A DNA stretch of 64,000 nt from Amycolatopsis alkalitolerans (GTDB lineage Bacteria; Actinomycetota; Actinomycetes; Mycobacteriales; Pseudonocardiaceae), in NCBI RefSeq assembly GCF_006152065.1, contig NZ_VDFW01000014.1, forward strand, positions 62,001 to 126,000, read 5' to 3'. Under the pieces are notes generated by a model. It was given only the letters and a program-made list of their open reading frames with translations, was not told where the DNA came from and did no database searches. The number at the start of each line of letters is the position of its first letter. Positions within the stretch are counted from its first letter, which is position 1. Shown one piece after another: positions 17,495 to 24,559 of the stretch. The translations under genes and the position numbers were made by a program.

Positions 17495-17513
17495 TACACC
17501 GAGAGGCCGGGAA

Positions 17514-18410
17514 ATGACGCACCCGTACGCCAGGATCGTCGCGGAACTGCAGCGGAGGATCGCGTCCGGCGAGCTGCGGCCGGGCGACCGCGTGCCCTCG
17601 ACGCGCCAGCTGACCCAGGAGTGGGGCGTCGCGATGGCGACCGCGACGAAGGCGTTGTCGACCCTGCGGCAGCAAGGTCTGGTGCGCGCGGTGCAGGGCG
17701 TCGGCACGGTCGTCGCGGACGGGCGGCGGGTGCAGCGTGCCGAGCCGGGCCACGACCTGACCCGCGAGCGCATCGTCCGCGCCGCCATCGAAATCGCCGA
17801 CGCCGAGGGGCTCTCGACGGTGTCGATGCGGCGTATCGCGACCGGGCTGGGCGTCGCGACGATGTCGCTGTACCGGCACATCCCCGGCAAGGAAGAGCTC
17901 GTCGTGCTGATGGTCGACGCCGCGACCGCCGAGGAGAGCCTGCCCGAGACAGCGCCGCCGGGCTGGCGCGAACGGCTGGAGCTCTCCAGCCGGCTGCAGT
18001 GGCGGCTCTACCGCAAGCACACCTGGCTCGCGCCCGCGATCTCGATCACCAGGCCGCAGGTCCTGCCGAACGCGGTCAAGCACACCGAATGGTCGCTGCG
18101 GGCGCTGGCCGGCCTGCCGCCGACGGCCAAGCTCTACGCGTACCTGACGGTGTTCGGCTTCGTGCGCGGTATGGCGATGAGCCTGGAGGCCGAGGCGCGG
18201 GCCGAGCAGGACACCGGCCTCGGCCCGGACGAATGGATGGACACCCAGCACGACGTGCTACCTCGGATTCTCGGTGAATCGGAGCTGCCCGCGTTCCGCG
18301 AACTCGTCGCGCACGACATCGACTTCGACCTCGACGCGCTCTTCGAATTCGGACTCGCGCGAGTCCTCGACGGCCTGGAGAACCTGGTCACACGCGAGGC
18401 CGTAACCTGA
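17514..18410 (+). CDS. Hybrid GntR/TetR transcription regulator
   Basis: A 298-residue fusion. Residues 1-75 are a GntR winged helix (IVAELQRRIASGELRPGDRV, VPSTRQLTQEWGVAMATATK). Residues about 82-130 are a TetR helix-turn-helix (ERIVRAAIEIADAEGLSTVS, MRRIATGLGVATMSLYRHIP). A TetR C-terminal ligand domain follows. This tandem architecture is known in actinobacteria; the GntR part has lost its own ligand domain. The gene is divergent from the flavin monooxygenase, so TetR-style derepression by a substrate of that enzyme is likely. The ATG is preceded by a GGCCGGGAA purine stretch. Confidence 0.9.
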   Translation: MTHPYARIVAELQRRIASGELRPGDRVPSTRQLTQEWGVAMATATKALSTLRQQGLVRAVQGVGTVVADGRRVQRAEPGHDLTRERIVRAAIEIADAEGLSTVSMRRIATGLGVATMSLYRHIPGKEELVVLMVDAATAEESLPETAPPGWRERLELSSRLQWRLYRKHTWLAPAISITRPQVLPNAVKHTEWSLRALAGLPPTAKLYAYLTVFGFVRGMAMSLEAEARAEQDTGLGPDEWMDTQHDVLPRILGESELPAFRELVAHDIDFDLDALFEFGLARVLDGLENLVTREAVT

Positions 18411-18414
18411 CTGG

Positions 18415-19788
18415 GTGATGGGGACGGACCACGAAAGACGTCTGATCGCCGGCCGCTACCGGCTGGAGCGCCGCATCGGCGGCGGAGCGATGGGGGTGGT
18501 GTGGCTCGCCGACGACGAACTGCTCGACCGGACCGTCGCGGTCAAACAGCTCGTGCTCGCCGCGGGGTTGAGCGAGAAGGAGGCCGAACAGGCGCGCAAA
18601 CGCTCGGCGCGTGAGGCCCGGCTCGCCGCGCGGTTGCAGCACCGGTACGCCATCACGGTCTTCGACGTCGCCGACGACGACGGGATGCCCGTCCTGGTGA
18701 TGGAGTACCTGCCGTCGCAGAGTCTCGCCGAGGTGCGTGCCGCGCGTGGCGCGCTGCCGCCGGCGGAGGTCGCACGGATCGGCGCGCACGCCGCGTCCGC
18801 GCTCGCCGCCGCCCACGCCGCCGGGATCGTGCACCGCGACGTGAAGCCCGGCAACATCCTGCTCGGTGAGGACGGCACCGCGAAGATCACCGACTTCGGC
18901 ATCTCACACGCCGCTGATGACGGGACCTTGACCGGCAGCGGCAGCTTCGCGGGCACGCCCGCGTTCCTCTCGCCCGAGGCCGCGCGCGGCGAGAAGCCCA
19001 CCGCGGCTTCGGACGTCTTCTCCCTCGGCGCGACGCTGTACGCGATCGTCGAGGGCCGCTTTCCCTACGGCGACACCGAAAACCAGATGGCCTTGCTGTA
19101 CGCCGCCGCGGCCGGGCGCTTCACCCCGCCGCAGCAGGCCGGGCCGCTGACCGGCCTGCTGGACCGGATGATGCGGCTGACGCCGAGCGAACGGCCGGCC
19201 ATGGCCGAAGTCGCCGCGGAACTCGAGAAGCTCGCGGTGCCCGCCACCGAGCGGCGCCGGAACCGCGCAGTCCTGTGGTCCTCGGCCGCCGCCGTCGTGC
19301 TCGCCGCCGCGGTGGTCGGCGCGGTGCTGCTGCTCAACAACCGATCCGACGCGCAGACCGCGTCGCCGCCGGCACCGCAGCCGAGCTCGGCGGCACGACA
19401 GCCCACAGCCAGCCCGACCCACGCCCCGGCCTCGTCATCCTCGGCCACACCGCCGCCGACGTCGTCGGCGCCCTCCGCCGGCACGGTCGACTACGTCCAG
19501 TTCGTCAGGGACTACTACGCGATGATGCCCGGTGGGACCACGGTCGGCTGGACCAAGCTGAGCCCGGCGATGCAGCAGAACGTCGGGCACGCCTACTACC
19601 TGCGGTACTGGGGCGGGATGTCGAAGTTCGAGGTCGCGGTGGCACCGCACCAGACCGGCCCGACCACCGTCGAGTCCGTACTCGACTTCGTGCAGGACGG
19701 CATCCACTATCGCGAACTGCACCGGCTGACGCTGAGCACGGTCAACGGCCAGATCCTGATCGACTCCGACAGCTCCTCGAACGCGTAG
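18415..19788 (+). CDS. Transmembrane Ser/Thr protein kinase (PknB type)
   Basis: A 457-residue receptor-like kinase. The catalytic domain (about 10-275) has the Gly loop IGGGAMGVVW, ATP Lys in VAVKQLV, HRDVKPGNIL with the catalytic Asp, and DFGIS. One transmembrane helix (about 288-307, Ala/Val/Leu) is followed by a Ser/Pro/Thr-rich linker and an external domain of about 100 residues with Tyr/Trp (FVRDYYAMMPG, YYLRYWGGMSKF). It has no PASTA repeats. The start is GTG 18415 or ATG 18418. It follows the GntR-TetR gene with a 4-base gap, so they may share a transcript. Confidence 0.93.
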   Translation: MMGTDHERRLIAGRYRLERRIGGGAMGVVWLADDELLDRTVAVKQLVLAAGLSEKEAEQARKRSAREARLAARLQHRYAITVFDVADDDGMPVLVMEYLPSQSLAEVRAARGALPPAEVARIGAHAASALAAAHAAGIVHRDVKPGNILLGEDGTAKITDFGISHAADDGTLTGSGSFAGTPAFLSPEAARGEKPTAASDVFSLGATLYAIVEGRFPYGDTENQMALLYAAAAGRFTPPQQAGPLTGLLDRMMRLTPSERPAMAEVAAELEKLAVPATERRRNRAVLWSSAAAVVLAAAVVGAVLLLNNRSDAQTASPPAPQPSSAARQPTASPTHAPASSSSATPPPTSSAPSAGTVDYVQFVRDYYAMMPGGTTVGWTKLSPAMQQNVGHAYYLRYWGGMSKFEVAVAPHQTGPTTVESVLDFVQDGIHYRELHRLTLSTVNGQILIDSDSSSNA

Positions 19789-19824
19789 TGTCTCGTGATC
19801 TTGTTGTCTTTACGCGCGGGTGTG

Positions 19825-19985
19825 TTTGCTTGCCAGTACATCGAGATGGCCCCTGGCGCCGCCGAGTTGGCGCGGGGCGTCACCGAGTTGGCCCATCCCT
19901 GCAGCCGAGGGCAAACTCGGGCACCGGACCAGCCAACTCACCACCACAACGGGCAAACTCGCCGACCGCACAGGCAAACATCTCG
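19825..19985. repeat. Nested inverted repeats between convergent genes
   Basis: Units GTGTTTGC, GCCGAGTTGGC, ACCGAGTTGGCCC on one side face GGGCAAACTCGG, GCCAACTC, GGCAAACTCGCCG, GGCAAACAT on the other. Together they can fold into a multi-stem hairpin between the kinase stop (19788) and the methyltransferase stop (19990). Probable transcription terminator or barrier. The same units occur at 24397-24525. Confidence 0.6.
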
Positions 19986-19989
19986 GCGG

Positions 19990-21126
19990 CTAGGGGTGGG
20001 TGGGGGTGCATAGGAAGGCGTGCGGGGAGCGGCCGATGCGGGTGAGCACGACCGTGGCCTCGCGCGGGCCGCGCGGTTTGAGCCGCCTGCGCAGGGCGTC
20101 CGGGTCGAGGTCCAGACCGCGGACGAGGATCTCCAGCCGCCCGATCTCATAGCGCTTCAGCAAGGAACGTAAGGACTTTTCCTGATACGGACCATGTTCG
20201 AGAATCCGGAACGCGCGCAACCCGGGCGGCGGCTCGTCGCCGGTGAGGTACGCGATGCGCTCGTCGAGCTGCCACAGCCCGTGCCGCGCGCCGTAGTGCT
20301 TGACCAGCCCGGCCCGCACCACCGCACCGTCGGGGTCAATGATCCACTGGCCCGGCTCACCGGCCCCGATATCGTCGGGTTCGGCCGAAGTGATCGTCCA
20401 CGACGGTCCCCCGGAACGCAGGACCGTCGCGCGGCGGGCGTCCGTCGCCAGCCCACCGGTCCACAGGCAGGCCTCCCGCACCTGCCCGTCGAACGACACC
20501 AGTTCGACCTCGTCCGCCCAGGTCAGCGAAGCGAAATCCAGCCCCGGGGACACCTTGACCGCCAGCTCGCGCCCGGCGTAGACCTCGGCGAGCCGGCCCA
20601 ACGGCGGGGCGAAATCCTCCGGTCGCCACCGCCGCCCGCGCGCGTCGCGGCGGGCCGGATCGGCGACGACCACCGCATCCCGGGTCACCGGACGCAAAGC
20701 GTCCGCCCGCACCAACGGCACGTCCGGGCAGTTGTGCCGGGCCATGGCGAGCCGCACACTGTCCACATCGGACCCCACCGCCCGGCGCGCGACCTTCGCC
20801 AGTTCCGCGAGGTCGGCGCCGATGGAGCAGGTGACGTCGTGCACGTCGCGCCCGGCCAAGCGCGAGGCGCGGTGCCGGGCCACCGCCGACGCGCTCGCCT
20901 GCTGGAGCGCGTCGCCGGTGAACAGCCAGCCCCCGGGGTCCAGCTTCCCCCGGGCCTTCCGGCGCAACGCCACGGTCTCCAGCACCGCCGCGGCCCGCTC
21001 ACCGGCGATCCGCCGCGCGGCCTCGACATCCGCGATCCGCGTGGGGTCGAGCGCGGCGCACTCGGCCAGGACGTCCTCGGCCGAGCGCAGGAACGCGACG
21101 TCTTCGGGTGAGAACGCGTACGCCAC
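19990..21126 (-). CDS. Class I SAM methyltransferase with THUMP-like end
   Basis: A 378-residue protein of the actinobacterial THUMP-like methyltransferase family. An N-terminal helical part (1-85) is followed by a Rossmann core with VHDVTCSIGADLAELAKVAR and GSDVDSVRLAMARHNC (SAM site). The acceptor motif is VVVADPARRDARGRR, where the DPxR sequence recalls the catalytic DPPY of N-methyltransferases. The C-terminal piece (about 310-378, RYEIGRLEILVRGLDLDPDA) is THUMP-like and suggests an RNA substrate. GTG 21126 directly follows the TAG of the upstream methyltransferase, so the pair is coupled. Confidence 0.87.
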   Translation of the reverse strand: MAYAFSPEDVAFLRSAEDVLAECAALDPTRIADVEAARRIAGERAAAVLETVALRRKARGKLDPGGWLFTGDALQQASASAVARHRASRLAGRDVHDVTCSIGADLAELAKVARRAVGSDVDSVRLAMARHNCPDVPLVRADALRPVTRDAVVVADPARRDARGRRWRPEDFAPPLGRLAEVYAGRELAVKVSPGLDFASLTWADEVELVSFDGQVREACLWTGGLATDARRATVLRSGGPSWTITSAEPDDIGAGEPGQWIIDPDGAVVRAGLVKHYGARHGLWQLDERIAYLTGDEPPPGLRAFRILEHGPYQEKSLRSLLKRYEIGRLEILVRGLDLDPDALRRRLKPRGPREATVVLTRIGRSPHAFLCTPTHP

Positions 21127-22080
21127 CTACGGCCGCTTGGTGCCCGTGATCATCACGTTGTAGAACAGCTCGCGCGGCAGCACCTTCGCCAGCAGCTTCT
21201 TGTCCAGCGCGGAAAGCCGCAGCCACAGGTGGTACGCGAACAGCCGCCAGCGCACCGTCAGCTTCTCGGCCGGTACCGCGGCCTCGAACGTGCGGATCGG
21301 CCAGCCGGCCAGCGCGGCGGCGAACTCCTCGGTGACCGCGCGAACCTCCCGCGCCCCGGCCCCGCGCGCCATCCGCTCCAGGTCGCCGGGGTCGAACGTG
21401 TGGATGTCGACCACGGCTTCCAGCGCTGCCGCGCGCGAGGACTCGTCGAGCTCTTCCTGCGGGCGGCGCCAGGCCGAAAGCGGGCCGAGTTTGGTCACGT
21501 TCGTGGTCAGCCACCAGGTGAACTGGCCCAGCTTGCGGGCGTAGAAGTCGCCGATCTTCGTCGGCTCACCGGCGAACACGAACCGCCCGCCCGGTTTGAG
21601 CACCCGCAGCACCTCGGCGAACGCGGCGGGCACGTCCGGGATGTGGTGCAGCACCGCGTGCCCGACGACGAGGTCGAACGTGTCGTCCGGGTACGGGATC
21701 CGCTCCGCGTCGGCGACCCGGCCGTCGACGTCGAGGCCCAGCTTCTCGGCGTTGCGCAGCGCCACCCGCACCATGCCCGGCGACAGGTCGGTGACCGAAC
21801 CCTTCTTGATCACCCCGCCCTGCATGAGGTTCAGCAGGAAGAACCCGGTGCCGCTGCCCAGCTCCATCGCCGTCGGGTACGGCTGCCCCTCTTCGCCCGC
21901 GGCGGCGTTGAACACGTCGGTGGCGTAGGAGATGCAGCGCTCGTCGTACGAGATCGACCATTTCTCGTCGTACGTGCCCGCTTCCCAGTCGTGGTACAGG
22001 ACGTTGGCCAGCTTCGGGTCGTCGTAGGCCGCCCTGACCTGCTCGGCCGTGGCGTGCGGGTTCGGCGCGGGGTCCGTCAC
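21127..22080 (-). CDS. Class I SAM-dependent methyltransferase
   Basis: A 317-residue methyltransferase. Motif I is AMELGSGTGFFLLNLMQGG (about 73), motif II is SVTDLSPGMVRVAL, DAERIPYPDDTFDLVVG is the post-II block, and HHIPDVPAAFAEVLRVLKPG is the UbiE/Methyltransf_11 signature. The C-terminal 110 residues are helical and basic (WRLFAYHLWLRLSALDKKLL), possibly for membrane contact. Substrate unknown. It lies between enoyl-CoA hydratase (4 bases upstream) and the THUMP-like gene (no gap), so all three form one operon. GTG 22080 is the only start in range. Confidence 0.88.
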   Translation of the reverse strand: MTDPAPNPHATAEQVRAAYDDPKLANVLYHDWEAGTYDEKWSISYDERCISYATDVFNAAAGEEGQPYPTAMELGSGTGFFLLNLMQGGVIKKGSVTDLSPGMVRVALRNAEKLGLDVDGRVADAERIPYPDDTFDLVVGHAVLHHIPDVPAAFAEVLRVLKPGGRFVFAGEPTKIGDFYARKLGQFTWWLTTNVTKLGPLSAWRRPQEELDESSRAAALEAVVDIHTFDPGDLERMARGAGAREVRAVTEEFAAALAGWPIRTFEAAVPAEKLTVRWRLFAYHLWLRLSALDKKLLAKVLPRELFYNVMITGTKRP

Positions 22081-22084
22081 GTCG

Positions 22085-22864
22085 TCATTTCCCCTCGAAG
22101 GTGGCCTTGCCGGGACCGTTGTCGATGAACGACCGCATCCCGTTCTTCTGGTCCTCGGTCGCCCACAGCGAGGTGAACAGGTACGTCTCCAGTTTGAGCC
22201 CGCTGGCGACGTCGCCGTCGAGACCGCCGTCGATCGCGGCCTTCGCGTTCGCCAGCGCGACCGCCGGCCCGTTCACGAACTGCGCCGCCCACTTGCGCGC
22301 GGTCGCGTACACGTCGTCCGCGCCGACCAGTTCGTCCACGATGCCCAGGCCCAGCGCCTCTTCCGCACCCGCGAACCGGCCGGTGAACACGAGATCCTTG
22401 GCCTTGCTCGGACCGGCCAGCCGGGCGAGCCGCTGCGTACCGCCGGCGCCCGGGATGATGCCGAGCAGGATCTCGGGCTGACCGACCTTGACGTTGTCGC
22501 CGGCGATCCGCCGGTCCGCGGCCAGCGCCAGCTCCAGCCCGCCGCCGAGCGCGTACCCGGTGATCGCGGCGACGACCGGCTTCGGGATCGTGGCCACCGA
22601 GGCGACGGTGTTCTGCAGAGCGGTCCCGAAGGAGCGCATCTCCGCGTACGACCGGGCGGCCATCTCCTTCACGTCGGCGCCACCGCAGAAGGTCTTCTCG
22701 CCGCCGTAGAGGATCACCGCGCGGACGTCGGCCCGGCCGGTCGCCTCCTTCGCCACCTCGCCCAGCTCCACCTGTACCTGGTTGTTGATGGCGTTGACCG
22801 GCGGCCGCTCGAGCCGGATCGTGCCGATACCGCCGTCCACCTCGAGCCGTACGAACTCGCCCAC
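22085..22864 (-). CDS. Enoyl-CoA hydratase/isomerase
   Basis: A 259-residue crotonase-fold enzyme that hydrates trans-2-enoyl-CoA in fatty acid breakdown. Oxyanion-hole segments are YGGEKTFCGGADVKEMA (about 53-69) and AITGYALGGGLELALAADRR (about 98-117). Catalytic Glu candidates are GGLELAL and QPEILLGIIPGAGGTQRL (about 130), both Glu kept as in true hydratases. GTG 22864 has GAGGAGGA upstream. The promoter region carries a large nested inverted repeat with TetR-like palindromes, so acyl-CoA-responsive control is plausible. First gene of the operon with two methyltransferases. Confidence 0.93.
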   Translation of the reverse strand: MGEFVRLEVDGGIGTIRLERPPVNAINNQVQVELGEVAKEATGRADVRAVILYGGEKTFCGGADVKEMAARSYAEMRSFGTALQNTVASVATIPKPVVAAITGYALGGGLELALAADRRIAGDNVKVGQPEILLGIIPGAGGTQRLARLAGPSKAKDLVFTGRFAGAEEALGLGIVDELVGADDVYATARKWAAQFVNGPAVALANAKAAIDGGLDGDVASGLKLETYLFTSLWATEDQKNGMRSFIDNGPGKATFEGK

Positions 22865-22893
22865 GCTGGCATCCTCCTCGAACTTGCGCTGTG

Positions 22894-23001
22894 TTGATCG
22901 GTACCAATCCGACCGGCAGCCACGCCGATCTGCCTTGCGTAGGTCGACCTCCCGTTGATCAGGTCGGCCTACTTCAGGTCGGATTGCTACTGGCCGGTAC
23001 C
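22894..23001. promoter_or_regulatory. Nested inverted repeat and TetR-like palindromes upstream of enoyl-CoA hydratase
   Basis: Outer arms GGTACCAATCCGACC (22900-22914) face GGTCGGATT (22977-22985) and GGTACC (22996-23001). Inner arms GTAGGTCGACCT (22939-22950) and AGGTCGGCCTAC (22961-22972) differ by one base pair around a 10-base spacer. The right end contains TACTGGCCGGTA (22988-22999), which matches the palindrome in front of ccr at 46994. ATTGGTACCGAT, on the gene strand, sits about 40 bases before the hydratase start and is also nearly symmetric. The block follows the stop of the ABC ATPase gene directly, so it could also end that transcript. Confidence 0.6.
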
Positions 23002-23805
23002 CTACCGCCGTCGCGCGAAGAACCGGTCGCCCGAGCGTTCGAGCAGCAGGTCCTGATCGAAGGTCTTCGACAGGTTCTCCGCCGTCAGCACATCCTCGAT
23101 CAGCCCGGCCACCACCGCGCGGCCGTCGCGGAGCAGGAGCGCGTGCGTGAACCCGGGCGGGATCTCCTCGACGTGATGCGTCACCAGCACGGTGGCCGGG
23201 GCGTCGGGATCCAGTGCCAGCGCGGACAACCGCGCCACCAGGTCCTCGCGGCCGCCCAGGTCCAGACCTGCGGCCGGCTCGTCGAGCAGGAGCATCTCCG
23301 GGTCTGTCATCAGCGCGCGGGCGATCAGCACCCGCTTGCGCTCGCCCTCGGACAGGGTGCCGAACGTGCGGTCCGCGAGATACGTCACACCCATCGCCGC
23401 GAGCAGTTCCAGCGCACGGTCGGTGTCGATCGTGTCGTACTCCTCGCGCCAGCGGCCGACGACCGCGTACCCCGCGCTGACCACCACATCACGCACGAGT
23501 TCCTCGCCGGGGACACGGTTCGCGAACGCGCCGGAGGTGAAGCCGATGCGCGGCCGCAGTTCGAAGACGCTGACCTTGCCGATGCGCTCGCCCAGCAGGT
23601 CCACGGTGCCCACCGTGGGATGCAACTCGGCGGCCGCCAGGCGCAGCAACGTCGTCTTGCCCGCCCCGTTCGGGCCGAGCACCACCCAGCGTTCGTCCAG
23701 CTCGACGGCCCAATCCAGGCCCGCGAGCAGATCGTTGCGGTTACGGCGGACCCCCACGCCCGACATCCGCACCACGAGGTCGTCAAGGTTGTCCGTCTCG
23801 CTCAC
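23002..23805 (-). CDS. Stand-alone ABC transporter ATPase
   Basis: A 267-residue ATP-binding protein. Walker A is VLGPNGAGKTTLLRLAA (about 43), the Q-loop region is IGFTSGAF, the signature is GTLSEGERKRVLIARAL (about 150), and Walker B is LLLDEPAAGLDLGGR with a switch His in VTHHVEE. The sequence resembles the ModF/FepC-like single ATPases that actinobacteria carry without a permease nearby. No membrane partner is encoded next to it, so cargo is unknown. The start is GTG 23805. Confidence 0.9.
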   Translation of the reverse strand: MSETDNLDDLVVRMSGVGVRRNRNDLLAGLDWAVELDERWVVLGPNGAGKTTLLRLAAAELHPTVGTVDLLGERIGKVSVFELRPRIGFTSGAFANRVPGEELVRDVVVSAGYAVVGRWREEYDTIDTDRALELLAAMGVTYLADRTFGTLSEGERKRVLIARALMTDPEMLLLDEPAAGLDLGGREDLVARLSALALDPDAPATVLVTHHVEEIPPGFTHALLLRDGRAVVAGLIEDVLTAENLSKTFDQDLLLERSGDRFFARRR

Positions 23806-23898
23806 GAGCCCATTGTGGTGGTCGTAGGCTGCCTTCGTGGCAGCGGGCCCGTACCAGATCGTGAGACGTCACCAGGCGTAGCGGCGCGCCCTGGAACG

Positions 23899-23982
23899 AT
23901 GCGCTGTGTGAGCACGCCAGCCGCCGTCGCGTCTACTGTGGACTCCACCTGTTCGCCGCCGGCGGCCATACTCGAACGATGA
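23899..23982 (+). CDS. Possible 27-residue leader peptide upstream of rhodanese
   Basis: ATG 23899 opens a 27-codon frame (MRCVSTPAAVASTVDSTC...) whose TGA overlaps the rhodanese ATG (ATGA). GGAA lies just upstream. It contains two Cys codons. Cys-containing leader peptides before sulfur genes are known in actinobacteria, but this one lacks the usual conserved end, so a translational coupling peptide is the safest reading. An inner GTG start is also possible. Confidence 0.3.
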   Translation: MRCVSTPAAVASTVDSTCSPPAAILER

Positions 23983-24368
23983 CGATCGACGAGATCCTCG
24001 CGGAGGCCCGCGCCCGGCTGGACCGGGTCGGCCCGGCGGGGGCGCGGGCGCTGCAGGAAACGGGCGCGCTGATCGTGGACATCAGGCCGTCGGCCGACCG
24101 CGCGGCCGAGGGCGAGATCCCCGGCTCGGTCCCAGTCGAACGTATCCGTCTGGAATGGCGCCTCGACCCGGCCGGTACGCACCGCCTGCCCGGGGTGCAC
24201 GCCGACCGGCCGGTCGTCGTGGTGTGCAACGAGGGTTACGCCTCGAGCCTCGCCGCCGCCGACCTGTTGCGCCTCGGCCTGCGGGCGACGGACCTCGACG
24301 GCGGTTTCCGGGCGTGGGTGGCGGCGGGCCTGCCGACCCGCCCCGGCCCGACGCCTGCCGTGCCCTGA
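23979..24368 (+). CDS. Single-domain rhodanese-like sulfurtransferase
   Basis: A 129-residue protein with one rhodanese domain. ALIVDIRPSADRAAEGEIPG is the N-terminal CH2 motif, and VVVVCNEGYASSLAAADL carries the active-loop Cys (about 84) with a six-residue loop CNEGYAS typical of sulfurtransferases. LDGGFRAWVAAGLPT is the C-terminal motif. It moves sulfane sulfur between thiosulfate or persulfide carriers and acceptors such as cyanide. Its ATG overlaps a small upstream frame. Confidence 0.9.
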   Translation: MTIDEILAEARARLDRVGPAGARALQETGALIVDIRPSADRAAEGEIPGSVPVERIRLEWRLDPAGTHRLPGVHADRPVVVVCNEGYASSLAAADLLRLGLRATDLDGGFRAWVAAGLPTRPGPTPAVP

Positions 24369-24396
24369 CTTCGCGTCCCCGCGCTCGACACCCGGC

Positions 24397-24525
24397 GTGT
24401 TTGCCCGCCAGGTCGCTGAGTTGGCCCGCCACGTCGGCGTGTTTGCCGTTCGGGGTGCCCGCGCACCCGGCGACGGCCAAATCACCGTCATGTCCGGCAA
24501 ACTCAGCGACGCGGGCGGCAAACAC
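24397..24525. repeat. 30-bp imperfect inverted repeat between convergent genes
   Basis: The left arm (24397-24426) begins GTGTTTGCCCGCC and continues with CGCTGAGTTGGCC. The right arm (24496-24525) is GGCAAACTCAGCG followed by GGGCGGCAAACAC. The arms match at about 25 of 30 positions. A further GTGTTTGCC and GGCCAAATCACC lie inside. It sits between the rhodanese stop (24368) and the glycogen phosphorylase stop (24560) and is likely a bidirectional terminator made from a genome-specific repeat. Confidence 0.65.
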
Positions 24526-24559
24526 GCTGGGAGCGTTTTCGGGCCGCGCGGAGTGACGC

